A stretch of DNA of 64,000 bases from UBA8752 sp002336475 (GTDB taxonomy: Bacteria; Bacteroidota; Bacteroidia; Flavobacteriales_D; Sanyastnellaceae). Location: assembly GCA_943846755.1 (NCBI GenBank), contig OX044365.1, positions 2,480,001-2,544,000 on the forward strand, in the 5' to 3' direction. Within the stretch, counting starts at the first letter, position 1. Each line of letters starts with the position of its first letter. This document shows positions 17,832 through 28,500 of this stretch, one piece after another. A model generated the notes under the pieces. The model made no database searches. It was not told the origin of the DNA and worked only from the letters and a program-made list of their open reading frames with translations. Both the position numbers and the translations under genes were made by a program.

Positions 17832-19220
17832 TCAAAGGTGAATCACCTCGTCGTAAGCCGCAGCGGCAGCTTCCATGACCGCCTCACTGAGGGTGGGGTG
17901 GGGGTGAATGGTTTTGATGATTTCATGGCCGGTTGTCTCCAACTTTCGGATGGCCACGATCTCTGCGATCATTTCAGTCACGTTGGCGCCAATCATGTGG
18001 GCTCCGAGCAGTTCGCCATACTTCGCGTCGAAGATGAGTTTAACAAAACCGTCTTTGTGACCGGCAGCACTGGCTTTCCCGGATGCGCTGAAAGGAAACT
18101 TGCCGACCTTGATGTCAATGCCTTCTTCCTTGCATGTTTTTTCGGTTTTGCCCACACTGGAAATTTCCGGGAAGCAGTAAGTGCACCCTGGGATGTTTCC
18201 ATAATCGATGGCCTCAACGTTGTGTCCGGCGATCTTTTCGACACACAGGATGCCTTCTGCGCTGGCCACGTGAGCCAATGATGGACCAGGCACACAATCT
18301 CCAATGGCGCAGTAGCCGGGTATGTTGGTGTTGTAGAATTCGTCGACGATGATTTTACCGCGGTCTGCAGCAATGCCGACCTCTTCCAATCCTATTCCTT
18401 CGATATTGGAGACTACGCCTACTGCGCTCAAGACGATGTCTGCTTGGATGACTTCTTCGCCTTTGGCAGTTTTGACGGTCACCTTTACTCCAGTACCTGA
18501 GGTGTCTACCCCGGTGACTTCGCTGGAGGTCATGATATTGACGCCGGCCTTTTTAAAGCTGCGGGCCAATTGCTTGGAGACCTCTTCATCCTCCACAGGG
18601 ACAATGTTGGGCATGTATTCAACGACCGTTACCTCAGTACCAATGGCGTTGTAGAAATATGCAAACTCTACCCCAATGGCACCCGACCCCACAACCACCA
18701 TCTTTTTGGGTTGCTTTTTCAAGGTCATCGCCTCGCGGTACCCGATGATCTTTTCTCCATCTTGAGGCAGATTGGGCAGTTTGCGGCTGCGCGCTCCTGT
18801 GGCAATGATGATGTTGGTGGCTTCAACGATTTGCTGGCTTCCGTCTTCAGCGGTGACTTCAACTTTTCGGCCAGGCATCAATTTGCCGTTGCCCATAATG
18901 ACGTCGATTTTGTTCTTCTTCATGAGGAACTGAACGCCTTTGGACATGCCATCGGCCACCCCGCGAGAGCGGTTGACCATGCCGTCAAAGTTCACTTTGG
19001 GCTTGGATACTTTGATGCCGTAATCCTCAGCATGCTCAATGTATTCAAACACATTGGCGCTTTTCAGCAGGGCTTTGGTGGGGATGCACCCCCAGTTGAG
19101 GCAAATCCCGCCAAGGGCTTCGCGTTCAATGACGGCTGTTTTCAGGCCGAGTTGTGAGGCGCGGATGGCGGTAACATAACCGCCTGGGCCACTGCCGAGA
19201 ACCACGATGTCGTACTTCAT
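17832..19220 (-). CDS. lpdA: Dihydrolipoyl dehydrogenase
   Basis: 462 residues, full length. N-terminal FAD-binding 'GSGPGGYVTAIRA', redox-active 'GGICLNWGCIPTK' (Cys40/Cys45), NAD-binding 'VVVGSGAIGVEFAYFY', 'AIGDCVPGPSLAHVA' and the C-terminal interface 'HPHPTLSEA' with the catalytic His-Glu pair are all present. It is the E3 component shared by 2-oxoacid dehydrogenase complexes and the glycine cleavage system, regenerating lipoamide with NAD+. The fused E1 at 38071 is a likely partner though not adjacent. Divergent from the amylase gene at 19267, with interleaved promoters. Confidence 0.97.
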   Translation of the reverse strand: MKYDIVVLGSGPGGYVTAIRASQLGLKTAVIEREALGGICLNWGCIPTKALLKSANVFEYIEHAEDYGIKVSKPKVNFDGMVNRSRGVADGMSKGVQFLMKKNKIDVIMGNGKLMPGRKVEVTAEDGSQQIVEATNIIIATGARSRKLPNLPQDGEKIIGYREAMTLKKQPKKMVVVGSGAIGVEFAYFYNAIGTEVTVVEYMPNIVPVEDEEVSKQLARSFKKAGVNIMTSSEVTGVDTSGTGVKVTVKTAKGEEVIQADIVLSAVGVVSNIEGIGLEEVGIAADRGKIIVDEFYNTNIPGYCAIGDCVPGPSLAHVASAEGILCVEKIAGHNVEAIDYGNIPGCTYCFPEISSVGKTEKTCKEEGIDIKVGKFPFSASGKASAAGHKDGFVKLIFDAKYGELLGAHMIGANVTEMIAEIVAIRKLETTGHEIIKTIHPHPTLSEAVMEAAAAAYDEVIHL

Positions 19221-19237
19221 GTTCGTTCGTTTCGGTT

Positions 19238-19245
19238 GCGAAAAT
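19238..19245 (-). promoter_or_regulatory. -7 box TATTTTCG for lpdA
   Basis: Read on the minus strand, TATTTTCG matches TAnnTTTG well and ends 17 bases before the lpdA ATG. It is adjacent to the oppositely oriented box for the amylase gene. Confidence 0.45.
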
Positions 19246-19253
19246 AGGGGTCG

Positions 19254-19261
19254 TATCTTAG
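19254..19261 (+). promoter_or_regulatory. -7 box TATCTTAG for amylase gene
   Basis: TATCTTAG ends 5 bases before the ATG at 19267. This placement also argues that the in-frame start upstream (19207) is not used. Confidence 0.4.
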
Positions 19262-19266
19262 TGTTT

Positions 19267-22209
19267 ATGCGGCTTTGGACACCTTATTCTGTATTCTCTG
19301 CACGCGGCAGTGGGGTTTTGATAAAATTCACCGCGCTGTTGGCTGGCTGTGTGTGCCAATTGGCGCTGAATGGGCCCGCTTTTTCGCAGGGCTTATTGGC
19401 AGACCCGCCCACTGGAATGGAGGATGGAATCTCGGTGCTGTCTCCCCAGCGGGCGCACTTTCAATTGCGTGCGCCATCGAAGGACCACGTGCATTTGCGC
19501 GGAGATTTCAACGGCTGGGAGATTTCTGAGGAATTCCTCATGAACCGCTCTTTGGATGGCCTGACTTGGTGGCTCGAGGTGGACGGTTTGGAGCCTGGAG
19601 CATGGACGCGGTTTCATTATTTGGTGGACGACACAGTGGAGGTGGCAGATCCTTATGCGCCCTTGATTCTGGATCCTTGGAACGACGGGTATATACCGGC
19701 GGCTGCATTTCCTGCCCGCCCCGCCTTTCCGTGGGAACATGCTGCCTGGCCCGTAGGCGCTTTTCGAACCGAAGAGCAGGCATTTGATTGGACCGATGCT
19801 GGATTTCAGCGCCCTTCACAGGACAGGTTGGTCATCTATGAGGTGTTGGTCCGTGACTGGGATGCCCAGAGGGATTTTGGAGAAGTGATTGACCGGTTGG
19901 ATTATTTGGAGTGGTTGGGCATCAACGCGATTGAGTTGATGCCAGTCAACGAGTTTGATGGCAATACCAGTTGGGGATACAATCCAGGACCTCGGTTGGC
20001 AGTGGACAAGGCATATGGCACCGCAGATGCGCTGAGAGCGTTGGTCGATGGAGCCCATGCTCGGGGCATAGCCGTAATCTTGGATATTGTGCCCAACCAC
20101 AGTTTCGGATTGGATCCTCTGGTGCGGTTGTACCAGGATTCAGATGGTGGCGTTTCTCCTGGGAATCCTTGGTTTAACGAGGATCAAATTCACCCCTATG
20201 GACTGGGCTTTGACTTCGATCATGGTGATCCATGGACCCGTAATTTTTGGAAACGGGTGATGGATTTCTGGATGGACGAATTCCATGTGGATGGGTACCG
20301 CATTGACCTGTCAAAAGGACTGACCCAAAGCAATACGTTGGGTGACGTGGGCGCTTGGAACAACTATGATCAGGGCAGAGTAGACATTCTGTTTGACTAT
20401 GCCAACCACATTTGGGGGCAGCACCCCGGCGCCTATATGATTTTGGAGCACCTCGGTGACAATGCTGAGGAAACGGCTTTGGCCAATGGCGGGTTCATGC
20501 TGTGGGGCAAGTCCACGTCCTCTTTTACCCAAGCTATTTTGGGGTATGGCGGAGATTTCTCTTGGACGTCCTGGCAGGCCAGGGGATGGAATTGGCCCAA
20601 CCTTGTGGGTTACATGGAAAGCCACGACGAGCAAAGGGTCGCTCATGACCTGATGTTGTATGGCAACGCATTTGATGGATATGACACCAAATCATTGGGG
20701 ACAGCGATGGAAAGGTTGGCCATGGGGCATGCGTTTTTATTGTCGCTGCCCGGACCCAAGATGATGTACCAATGGGGAGAGTTTGGATATGATGTTTCGA
20801 TTTTCTCTTGTGGCGATGGGACCTATGAAGAAGGATGTAAACTGGACGAGAAGCCAGAACCTTGGCTGGATAAAGCCCTGATTTCTGAGCGTCAAGGATT
20901 GGCAAGGAAAATCAAGGGGCTCAATGCTTTGAAAAGGGAGGCTCCGGTATTCTCTACCTATGACTACAACATTGACTTCGGGGGAATGGGCAAGCGGTTG
21001 CACCTGTACTCTCCAGACCAGAATGCGGTGTTGTGCGGGAATTTTGATGTGATCGGCCTGAGCATGGTCCCCGGTTTTCCGCATACCGGTGCTTGGACGG
21101 ACGCATTGACAGGAGACGTTTACGATGTCACGGACCTTGGTGCTTCATTTTATTTTGGGCCTGGTCAATACCATTTGTGGCTGGATACTCCGGTTGATCC
21201 TGTGCCGGCAGACGAACCTCTGCCCTTGAGTGTGGCATGTGATGACGCTGCTGCGTTGAACTTTGGTTTGGAAGAGACTTGCTCCTATGAATTGGTGCTC
21301 TTGCTGGACGCTACAGACTTGGCCGAGTCTGGGGATGTCTCTCCGCAAGGACTCCACGTGGCGGGATCCTTCCAAGGTTGGAATCCATCGGGCACGCCTT
21401 TGGTGGAACTCGGCGAAAATTTATGGCAGGCAGCCGTGGTGGCTGACGCGGGGAGTGTCTTGGAATACAAATTCATCAATGGCAACACTTGGGGACAATC
21501 TGAATTGGTTCCTTCGGGCTGTGGTGCAGAGGATGGCTTTGGAGGCTATAACCGTCAGCTTTTGGTGATGGGGCCTGCTTCTGGTGGAGGGGTTGTGTGT
21601 TTTGGCGCTTGCGCAGCATGCCTCTCAAATTTGGATTTCCCTGGATGTTTGGACAGTACCGCGGTGAATTTTGACAGCGCAGCGAACACAGACGATGGCA
21701 GTTGCTTGTATGAAGTGGTCTTGCGTGTGGATGTTTCTGAAGTAGAGCCACTTCCGTCAACAGTGTATGTGGCAGGAAGCTTTCAAGGTTGGGATGCCTC
21801 TGGCACGCCAATGAACCAGGTGGAAGAGCTGTGGACTGTTTCCCTCGATTTGCCAGCCTTTGACACCGTGGAGTATAAATTTCTTGCGGGTCCGGAATGG
21901 GCCTTGGAGGAAGTGGTTCCCGAGGCGTGCGGCGTCCCCAATGGTTTGGGTGGATACAACCGAGCGCTCCTTCCTGCCGATACATCTGATGCAGCCGTTG
22001 TTTGCTTCGGGCAATGTGGACCTTGCTCAGGCGTGGTGAACCCACCTGTTGATGGGGCCGAATTCTGCGGAACTGGCACTGTTTGGGACCCTGTTCTGGA
22101 ATGGTGTGTGGGAATCACCACTTGTTCCGAAGACATCGATGGAGATGGCCTCATTGGTGTCGCCGATGTGCTGGCCTTGCTTTCTGCATTTGGCAACCTT
22201 TGCCCTTAA
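19267..22209 (+). CDS. Secreted multidomain GH13 alpha-amylase-family enzyme with dockerin-like tail
   Basis: 980 residues from ATG 19267, with a long signal region ending near 'GPAFSQG'. An N-terminal CBM48-like domain ('VHLRGDFNGWEIS') precedes a GH13 barrel with all four conserved regions: 'ILDIVPNHSFG', 'VDGYRIDLSKG' (nucleophile Asp, about residue 346), 'MILEHLGD' (acid/base Glu, about 393) and 'GYMESHDEQR' (about 453). After the barrel come two starch-binding-like modules with 'VAGSFQGWxxSGTP' (about residues 700 and 840), a GCLDSTAVNFDSAANTDDGSC-type repeat between them, and a terminal 'EDIDGDGLIGVADVL...FGNLCP' dockerin-like tail. It probably hydrolyses or branches alpha-glucans outside the cytoplasm. 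Confidence 0.92.
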   Translation: MRLWTPYSVFSARGSGVLIKFTALLAGCVCQLALNGPAFSQGLLADPPTGMEDGISVLSPQRAHFQLRAPSKDHVHLRGDFNGWEISEEFLMNRSLDGLTWWLEVDGLEPGAWTRFHYLVDDTVEVADPYAPLILDPWNDGYIPAAAFPARPAFPWEHAAWPVGAFRTEEQAFDWTDAGFQRPSQDRLVIYEVLVRDWDAQRDFGEVIDRLDYLEWLGINAIELMPVNEFDGNTSWGYNPGPRLAVDKAYGTADALRALVDGAHARGIAVILDIVPNHSFGLDPLVRLYQDSDGGVSPGNPWFNEDQIHPYGLGFDFDHGDPWTRNFWKRVMDFWMDEFHVDGYRIDLSKGLTQSNTLGDVGAWNNYDQGRVDILFDYANHIWGQHPGAYMILEHLGDNAEETALANGGFMLWGKSTSSFTQAILGYGGDFSWTSWQARGWNWPNLVGYMESHDEQRVAHDLMLYGNAFDGYDTKSLGTAMERLAMGHAFLLSLPGPKMMYQWGEFGYDVSIFSCGDGTYEEGCKLDEKPEPWLDKALISERQGLARKIKGLNALKREAPVFSTYDYNIDFGGMGKRLHLYSPDQNAVLCGNFDVIGLSMVPGFPHTGAWTDALTGDVYDVTDLGASFYFGPGQYHLWLDTPVDPVPADEPLPLSVACDDAAALNFGLEETCSYELVLLLDATDLAESGDVSPQGLHVAGSFQGWNPSGTPLVELGENLWQAAVVADAGSVLEYKFINGNTWGQSELVPSGCGAEDGFGGYNRQLLVMGPASGGGVVCFGACAACLSNLDFPGCLDSTAVNFDSAANTDDGSCLYEVVLRVDVSEVEPLPSTVYVAGSFQGWDASGTPMNQVEELWTVSLDLPAFDTVEYKFLAGPEWALEEVVPEACGVPNGLGGYNRALLPADTSDAAVVCFGQCGPCSGVVNPPVDGAEFCGTGTVWDPVLEWCVGITTCSEDIDGDGLIGVADVLALLSAFGNLCP

Positions 22210-22281
22210 CTGGAGCATCTGTTTGTTCCTTAAATCGAGCGGCCATGCAGCTTTAAGAGGGCGTCAGCACTGTGTGACATG

Positions 22282-22311
22282 AAAAAGGCCCGCCAATTGG
22301 CGGGCCTTTTT
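22282..22311. terminator. Bidirectional terminator
   Basis: AAAAAGGCCCGCCAATTGGCGGGCCTTTTT is a perfect palindrome between the convergent genes ending at 22209 (+) and 22331 (-). Confidence 0.92.
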
Positions 22312-22330
22312 ATTTGAAATTCCCGTGGGA

Positions 22331-25300
22331 TTACTTGACGATGAGTGGAGCACTGAAGGTGCCCTGTTCACCTGCGCCTTTGATGAAATACGTTCCGGCC
22401 GCCCAACGCCCCACGTTGATGGGCATCCGTTGTGCTCCAGCAGGCCATTGGCCATCGTGGATGGTGGCCACCGTCGCTCCCCTGGCATCTAGGACTTGAA
22501 TCAACACCTGACCGCCTTGATGGAGGTGGAGGTTGATCCATGCTTCCCCTTGGGCAGGAACTGGAGCGATGGAGAATGCTTGGACCCATTCTGTTGAAGC
22601 CACACCATTGGCGCTTGAAGAGAATCCGATGATGGGCATGGTTGTTCCGCCTTGACCCCATTCTTGTCCCGGCTCGCAAGACATTTCATCGGCAGACGCA
22701 TAGACCTCACCATCCAGCCACAATTTGAACGACACCGTGCCCGGTCCCTCGAGCATCAAAGCCATTTGTGCTGCACTGAACCCATTCACCTCCATCAACG
22801 GCCGCGCAGCCACGCATACTTCATCTACAAAGGCACCGAGGTATGCTTCTCCCGAAACAGTGGCCCCGTCAAGAAGCACTTCAGCAGCCAAGGCCGCCGC
22901 ACCGGGCGCCCGAACGACTTGCCATCCTGTCATCACAGAAGCGGCATTGTCATCGGTACGGACATGTGCCATCACCATTCCGCTTCCGTCTCCGTTGTCA
23001 TTGTTGGCACCGGGATAGACCAAAGTGCCGGCTTCGATCATGCGGATCCAATAGGAACGGCCAGGTTCGAGATCGAGTAAGCTGTTGAATTCGTTGGGGT
23101 TGGCGGGGTTCCAAACGGTGCCGTTTTGACCGTCGATTACGGTGCCGACCAGACCATCTACTGAAGCCAACGCTTCTTCCACGGCCATGGCGTTTTGTGG
23201 CACATATCCTATGATGTTCCAACCCTCGTTCAAATCGAGTGGTGTATTGCTGACATCCAAAGGTGTGCCTGTACTGGTCCAAGTGGCGGCGCTTTCGACC
23301 TTGATGACATAGCCTGCTGCATCCGTGTGCATTTGGAGTGAGTTGAATACACTTGGGATGCCAGGAGTGTAGCTCTGTCCGAGTGCGAAGTTGTTGTCCC
23401 CGAGTACCTTCAAGAGGTTGTCTTCTAGCGGGGATTCAAACATGGAGGCCACGGAGTAGTCTTCGGGGGTAACGTTGGTAGAGACATAATTCCAACCCGG
23501 CGTCAGGTCGACTTCCAAGGTGTTGGCGGAGCAATTGGCATCCAGCATCAAGGGGTCATCGTAGCTCCCGTATTCACCAAAGCCCATGGGGGTGAGTTCA
23601 CCATCCATTTCACAGGTTGAACATTCAGCACCATTGAAAAGTGTGAATGAGATGGTTTCATCTCCACCGGCGAGATAGACCGTCATGCTCACGTAAGTGC
23701 CTCCATCGAATTCGATGATGTCACCTTCGCCGCGCAGCTCACCGTTGATGAAGGCGCCCACGAGGTCATCGGCCGCAGCATTTTCGCCGTCCACCGTGAT
23801 TTGAGCCAGGACAGTGGCGACAGAGGGGAAGATGATGGGCATTCCCCATTCTGGGGCGCAGGCGTATTCGCAGCTTCCGTCATCATCCGTGGCAGTCGCG
23901 GCATAGTTGGTGGCGGACCCGTCGGTGCAGCCCGGGACTTCGTCGCCGTCGCAGATGCCGTCAGCGTCGGCGTCGTCAATGCAAGACCCGTCGCAGTTAA
24001 GGCCGGGGTCGGCATAGGTGCAGGAGGCGTCGTCGTCGGTGGCGTCAGCACTGTAAGTTGCAGGCCGTCTCATCGGTGCAGCCGGGGACTCTCATCGCCG
24101 TCGCAGATGCCGTCACCATCGGTGTCGTCGATGCAAGACCCGTCGCAGTTGAGGCCGGGGTCGGCATAGGTGCAAGAGGCGTCGTCATCGGTGGCGTCAG
24201 TCGCTGTAGTTGCAGGCCGTCTCATCGGTGCAGCCGGGGACTTCATCGCCGTCGCAGATGCCGTCACCATCGGTGTCGTCGATGCAAGACCCGTCGCAGT
24301 TGAGGCCGAGGTCGGCATAGGTGCAGGAAGCGTCGTCATCGGTGGCGTCAGCACTGTAATTGCAGGCCGTCTCATCGGTGCAACCGGGGATCTCATCGCC
24401 GTCGCAAATGCCGTCACCGTCGGTGTCGTCGATGCAGGACCCGTCGCAGTTGAGGCCGGGGTCGGCATAGGTGCAGGAAGCGTCGTCGTCGGTGGCGTCA
24501 GCACTGTAATTGCAGGCGGTGTCATCGGTGCAACCGGGGATCTCATCGCCATCGCAGATGCTGTCACCGTCGGTGTCGTCGATGCAGGACCCGTCGCAGT
24601 TGAGGCCGGGGTCGGCATAGGTACAGGAGCCGTCGTCGTCGGTGGCTTCATGCGTCGTAATTGCAGGCGGTGTCATCGGTGCAACCGGGGACAGCAGGAG
24701 GGGCTCCGATGTAAAAAGTCTCCCGATACTCTTGAGCACCATTGCCATTGATGAACACTTGACAGTACAATTGACCGCTCAAGTCACCGGCGGTGGTGAA
24801 CTGACCGACCAAGACCTTTAGATCGTCTCCGGCTACGCCATTGGCATCGCCATTCAAAGCGTACCAGGCGCCTCCGATGGGGTCGTCAATGGCAATGTTG
24901 CCTCCAGCTGCGCCGAACCCCGGTTCAAAGTTGGTGGACCAGGGGTTATCATTGGATTGCACAGTTGCTATGGCCGCTTCACCTGCAGCGGCATTGGGCA
25001 CCCCTTCGAGGCCGATGGTCACCCAGCTGTCGAAAGGCAGGTCTGGATAGACGCCAAACAAAATAGGGTTAATGCCGTTTGGCGTCGCAGCACCCAAAGC
25101 GGCGTGGTAGAAATCTGTTGTGGTGTTGACGTATGTCGGATTGACCGCGTCTCCGGAAACAGAAGACATAAAGTCGTCCGCATTGGCCATGGTCACATAC
25201 AACTGGGTGCAGCTGTATCCAGTGAGGTCTACTGCACCAAGTGCACCTACCAGGACACCGATGTTTTCGCTGACGACCTCTTCCTCAAGGGCGTAGCCTT

Positions 25301-25361
25301 GTGCGAAGGAGGAAGGAAAACTCAGGAGAAGGGCAAATAAGGTGAGGAGTGTGAATCTCAT
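22331..25361 (-). pseudogene. Surface protein (DSWVTIG domain, 50-residue repeats, type A T9SS domain) interrupted by four frameshifts
   Basis: Read leftwards from ATG 25361: signal peptide (LLSFPSSFAQG), a DSWVTIG domain (about residues 25-225), five 50-residue repeats of the type GCTDETACNYSADATDDDASC...DGDGICDGDE, then a region with 'GWNYVSTNVTPEDYSV' and 'GWNIIGYVP' motifs and a T9SS type A domain ending at 22331. The frame is broken four times, each time by one extra base relative to the neighbouring repeat units: at about 24650, 24201, 24091 and 24055. Each downstream frame continues the same repeat, so the ancestral gene was a single protein of about 1,010 residues. Either a decaying gene, indel switching in repeats, or assembly error; these cannot be separated from one sequence. 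Confidence 0.75.
23900..24690 (-). repeat. Five tandem 150-bp coding repeats
   Basis: The marker GGCATAGGT recurs at 24011, 24163, 24314, 24464 and 24614, giving spacings of 152, 151, 150 and 150 bases; the longer spacings equal 150 plus the extra bases that break the frame. Units are nearly identical and encode a Cys- and Asp-rich, probably calcium-binding, 50-residue repeat. Confidence 0.85.
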
Positions 25362-25478
25362 GGTCGCGCAATTGTGATGATCGTTATGAGATAGGAATCT
25401 CTGAAAACCAACACAGAATTGCCACGACGTCTACGAATTCATTGAAATTGTTTTCCAACAATCGTTCTCAAAGGGGGT

Positions 25479-25512
25479 AAAAAAGAGAATGCCGCCCGAA
25501 GGCAGCATTCTC
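25479..25512 (-). terminator. Terminator of giant leftward gene
   Basis: On the minus strand GAGAATGCTGCC-TTCG-GGCGGCATTCTC (one internal mismatch) is followed by TTTTTT. It lies 36 bases beyond the stop of the 3,551-residue protein. Confidence 0.85.
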
Positions 25513-25547
25513 ACGTCAAGGTGATTTGGTTCGCTTAACTCGTTCCC

Positions 25548-28500
25548 TTACTCGGTCACCAGTAGTTTCTTGACGATCATGTATTGGGCATTGGAAAGCC
25601 TAATCTGATACATGCCACTCTGCAGATCATCCGCAGGGATGTCCAAAGAGTGGTTGACACCCGGAGCAGCAAATCCATCGTACAGGTCGGTCACAAGGAC
25701 GCCGTCCATCGAGAACATGCTGATCACTACGCGCATTTCACTTTCCACCTCGAAGCCCAATTGGCTCCAGTCGTTGGTGGGGTTGGGTTGGAGGTTGGTG
25801 ACCCGGATGGGGCTCTTTCCAACAGAGAGGTCTCCAGCTCCGCCCAGCACGCTTGGCGTGTGGTCCACATCGCTGTCTCCAGACAACCCGGCATCACCGG
25901 ATTCGGTGCAATCGCTTCCGTTGACATCGACGGTGTACTCGAATGTGGCTGCGTTTCCGCAATCATCCACCAAGAGATACTCGCGCTCAATGGACCATGG
26001 GAGGCAACAATCGAGGTCTCCGAAGAGGTCTCCTGAGCCCATCACAAAGTTGTTGTTGAACGTTCCGCTATAGCCGAACCAACCGCTGTATCCATAGGCG
26101 TTGTTCATGTTGTTTCCTGCCAATCCGATTTGGAAAGCATAGTAGTTGTTTGCGGGAGCATGCACCAAGGAGAGCGTAGATCCAGCATAGCTTCCTGTAC
26201 CGGTCAAGGTTCCGCTTTGCATCAGTCGGTAGTCCCAATTCTCATGGTCATCGACGAGGTCGCCACAATCGCGCTTATAGCTCGTGGGGAAGGCTTGGTT
26301 GTCCCAAGTCGTCCAGTCCATGGCTTCTCCGAAAGTGACGGCGATGTCCCAACCGTTGCCTGATCCGTCGAGTGCAATGACGCTTTGGGTCAACACCCAT
26401 TGGCCATCGGCCATCAGCGCCACAGTTCCGTTGGCCACAGGAGCATAGAGCTCTGCACCTCCTGGAAGGTTGAAGATCCTCAAGCTGTGTGGATCCATGC
26501 CATTGCACGTCTCTTCGTCAGCAAACGCAGCAGGCAGTGTTGCTGAGCAATAGGCCGTCACATCTTCCGTCGGAGCATTGTCTCCGAGGTAGGACTCTGT
26601 GTAGGTCAAGCTGACTTCGGTATCGCAGTTGTCTTGGAATGACACGCCGCACGAGTCGGGTATGGTCACGGTGCCTCCCACCTCTTCGCAGCAGACCGAC
26701 AGGACTTCGCCATTGGCCAACCCACAAGTGTTGGTGAACTGGGGAGCAATCTGGTCCAGGACTTCAATCGTTTGATCTACGCTGAGTGTATCGGCGTTGC
26801 CGCATGCATCGGTGGCGATGACGGTAAAGGTCCGTGTGAAGGTGTAGTCTCCTTCGGCCGCGCTGTCATCGGATGCACAGGTATAAATCTGTGGGCTGTC
26901 CGTGTATGTGATGGTGACTTCAGGACTTGGATCGCAAGCGTCTGATGCCTCGTAGCTCACGGTGCCCAGCGAGTCCGCTCCAGTGTACACGTCGCAATCC
27001 GCAGTCTGTGACAGCGTAATGCTGTCAGGTCCTGCAATTGAGAGGGTCGGGGCGGTGACATCGATGATGGAGATCTCCTGCACATGGCTGTCTGAAGTTT
27101 CATTGCCACAGTTGTCGGTTGCGGTGATGGACCAGGTTCTGAGCAGGCTGACCGTGCTTCCGCAACCTTCAGCGGTGCTGTCTGTGTAGCTGATCGCCAC
27201 TTCTACATCGGGGTCGCAGTTGTCGGAAGCGGCTGCACTCGCCGAGCCCGTCTCAGAGACGTCGGTATTGGCGTTGCATGTCTCATCGGCTTCGAGTGTG
27301 GCATCAGCAGGATAGGATGCACTCAATTCAGGTGCCTCTGTATCCGAGATGGTGATGTTTTGTGTCACGCTCTTTTCGTTGCCGCAAACATCAGTAGCTG
27401 TCCACAACCTGTTGATGGTGTAGCAATCTGCTCCAATGCTGTCCACAATGGCATCCAAAGATGTGATCGTGACAGACCCGAGGCAGTTGTCTTCAGCTTC
27501 AGGAGCGCCCAACGCTTCGATGCTAAAGTCACCGCCACATTGGATGGTGGTGTCTACAGGTACGGAAGAGAAGATGGGGGCGATGCTGTCGTACAGGTGA
27601 ACGATTTGCATGGCCGATGTGGCATTGCCGCAGGCATCGGTCACGGTGTATTCCCGCTCAAATGCTCCGGCACATGGCCCTTCGGTCTCCGTATCCGCAA
27701 TCGCCACTGTAACGTCGCTACAGATGTCAGAAGCGGAGAATCCATAAGGGATGGTATCGCTGTAGTCAGCGCACATCACTTCGACCAAGCTGTCCAGTTC
27801 AATCACAGGGGCTTGCGTGTCTTGGATGGTGTACGTCGCTGTTGTTGAAGCACTGTTGCCACAGGCGTCCGTGGCTGTGAACACCACGATGCTGCCGCCG
27901 ACCGAACCGTCGCAGGCGTCAAAGGTGCTGTCGACAGCACTGCTCCAGCTGACGCTTCCACAAAGGTCGCTGGCCGCTGCGCTCGCATTGGATGACTGCC
28001 AGGTCAAGTAATCGAAGACATTGCCCAATCCGTCGCATTCTACCGTGAGATCAGCAGCGGGGGTGTCAATGCTGGGGGCAGTGGTGTCCTGAACCGTGAC
28101 CACTTGCGTGTGGCTCGTAGCGTTGCCGCATGCATCGGCAGTGCTCCAAGTGCGCGTCAGGGTATAGGCATCAGGACAATCGCCCGCGGTCGTGTCCTCG
28201 CCAAAAGTGACGGTGACATCATCACAGAGATCGCTCGCGGTCAACAGTTCAGCTGACGGCACTGCGTGGCAATCCACAGTGGTGTCTGCTGGAAGCAGCT
28301 CCACAAAAGTGGGGGCCAAGGTGTCGACCACTTGAATGACCTGCGTGGCCGTGGTGATGTTTTCGCATTCGTCTTCTGCAGTGAACGTCCGCGTGACCGT
28401 GTAGGCCTGTGGACAATCACCGGCAGTGGTGTCGGCTGAAACCGTGATGGTGACATCACTGTCGCAGTTGTCTGTTGCGGCAGCATCGGCCAACGGATGG

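Noticed and set aside
19207..19266. Upstream start for the amylase
   Set aside because: It would overlap the lpdA start and include its own -7 box; the signal peptide begins at 19267.
23900..24690. Possible CRISPR array because of regular 150-bp repeats
   Set aside because: Repeats are contiguous, translate to a recognisable protein repeat and have no spacers; no cas genes nearby.
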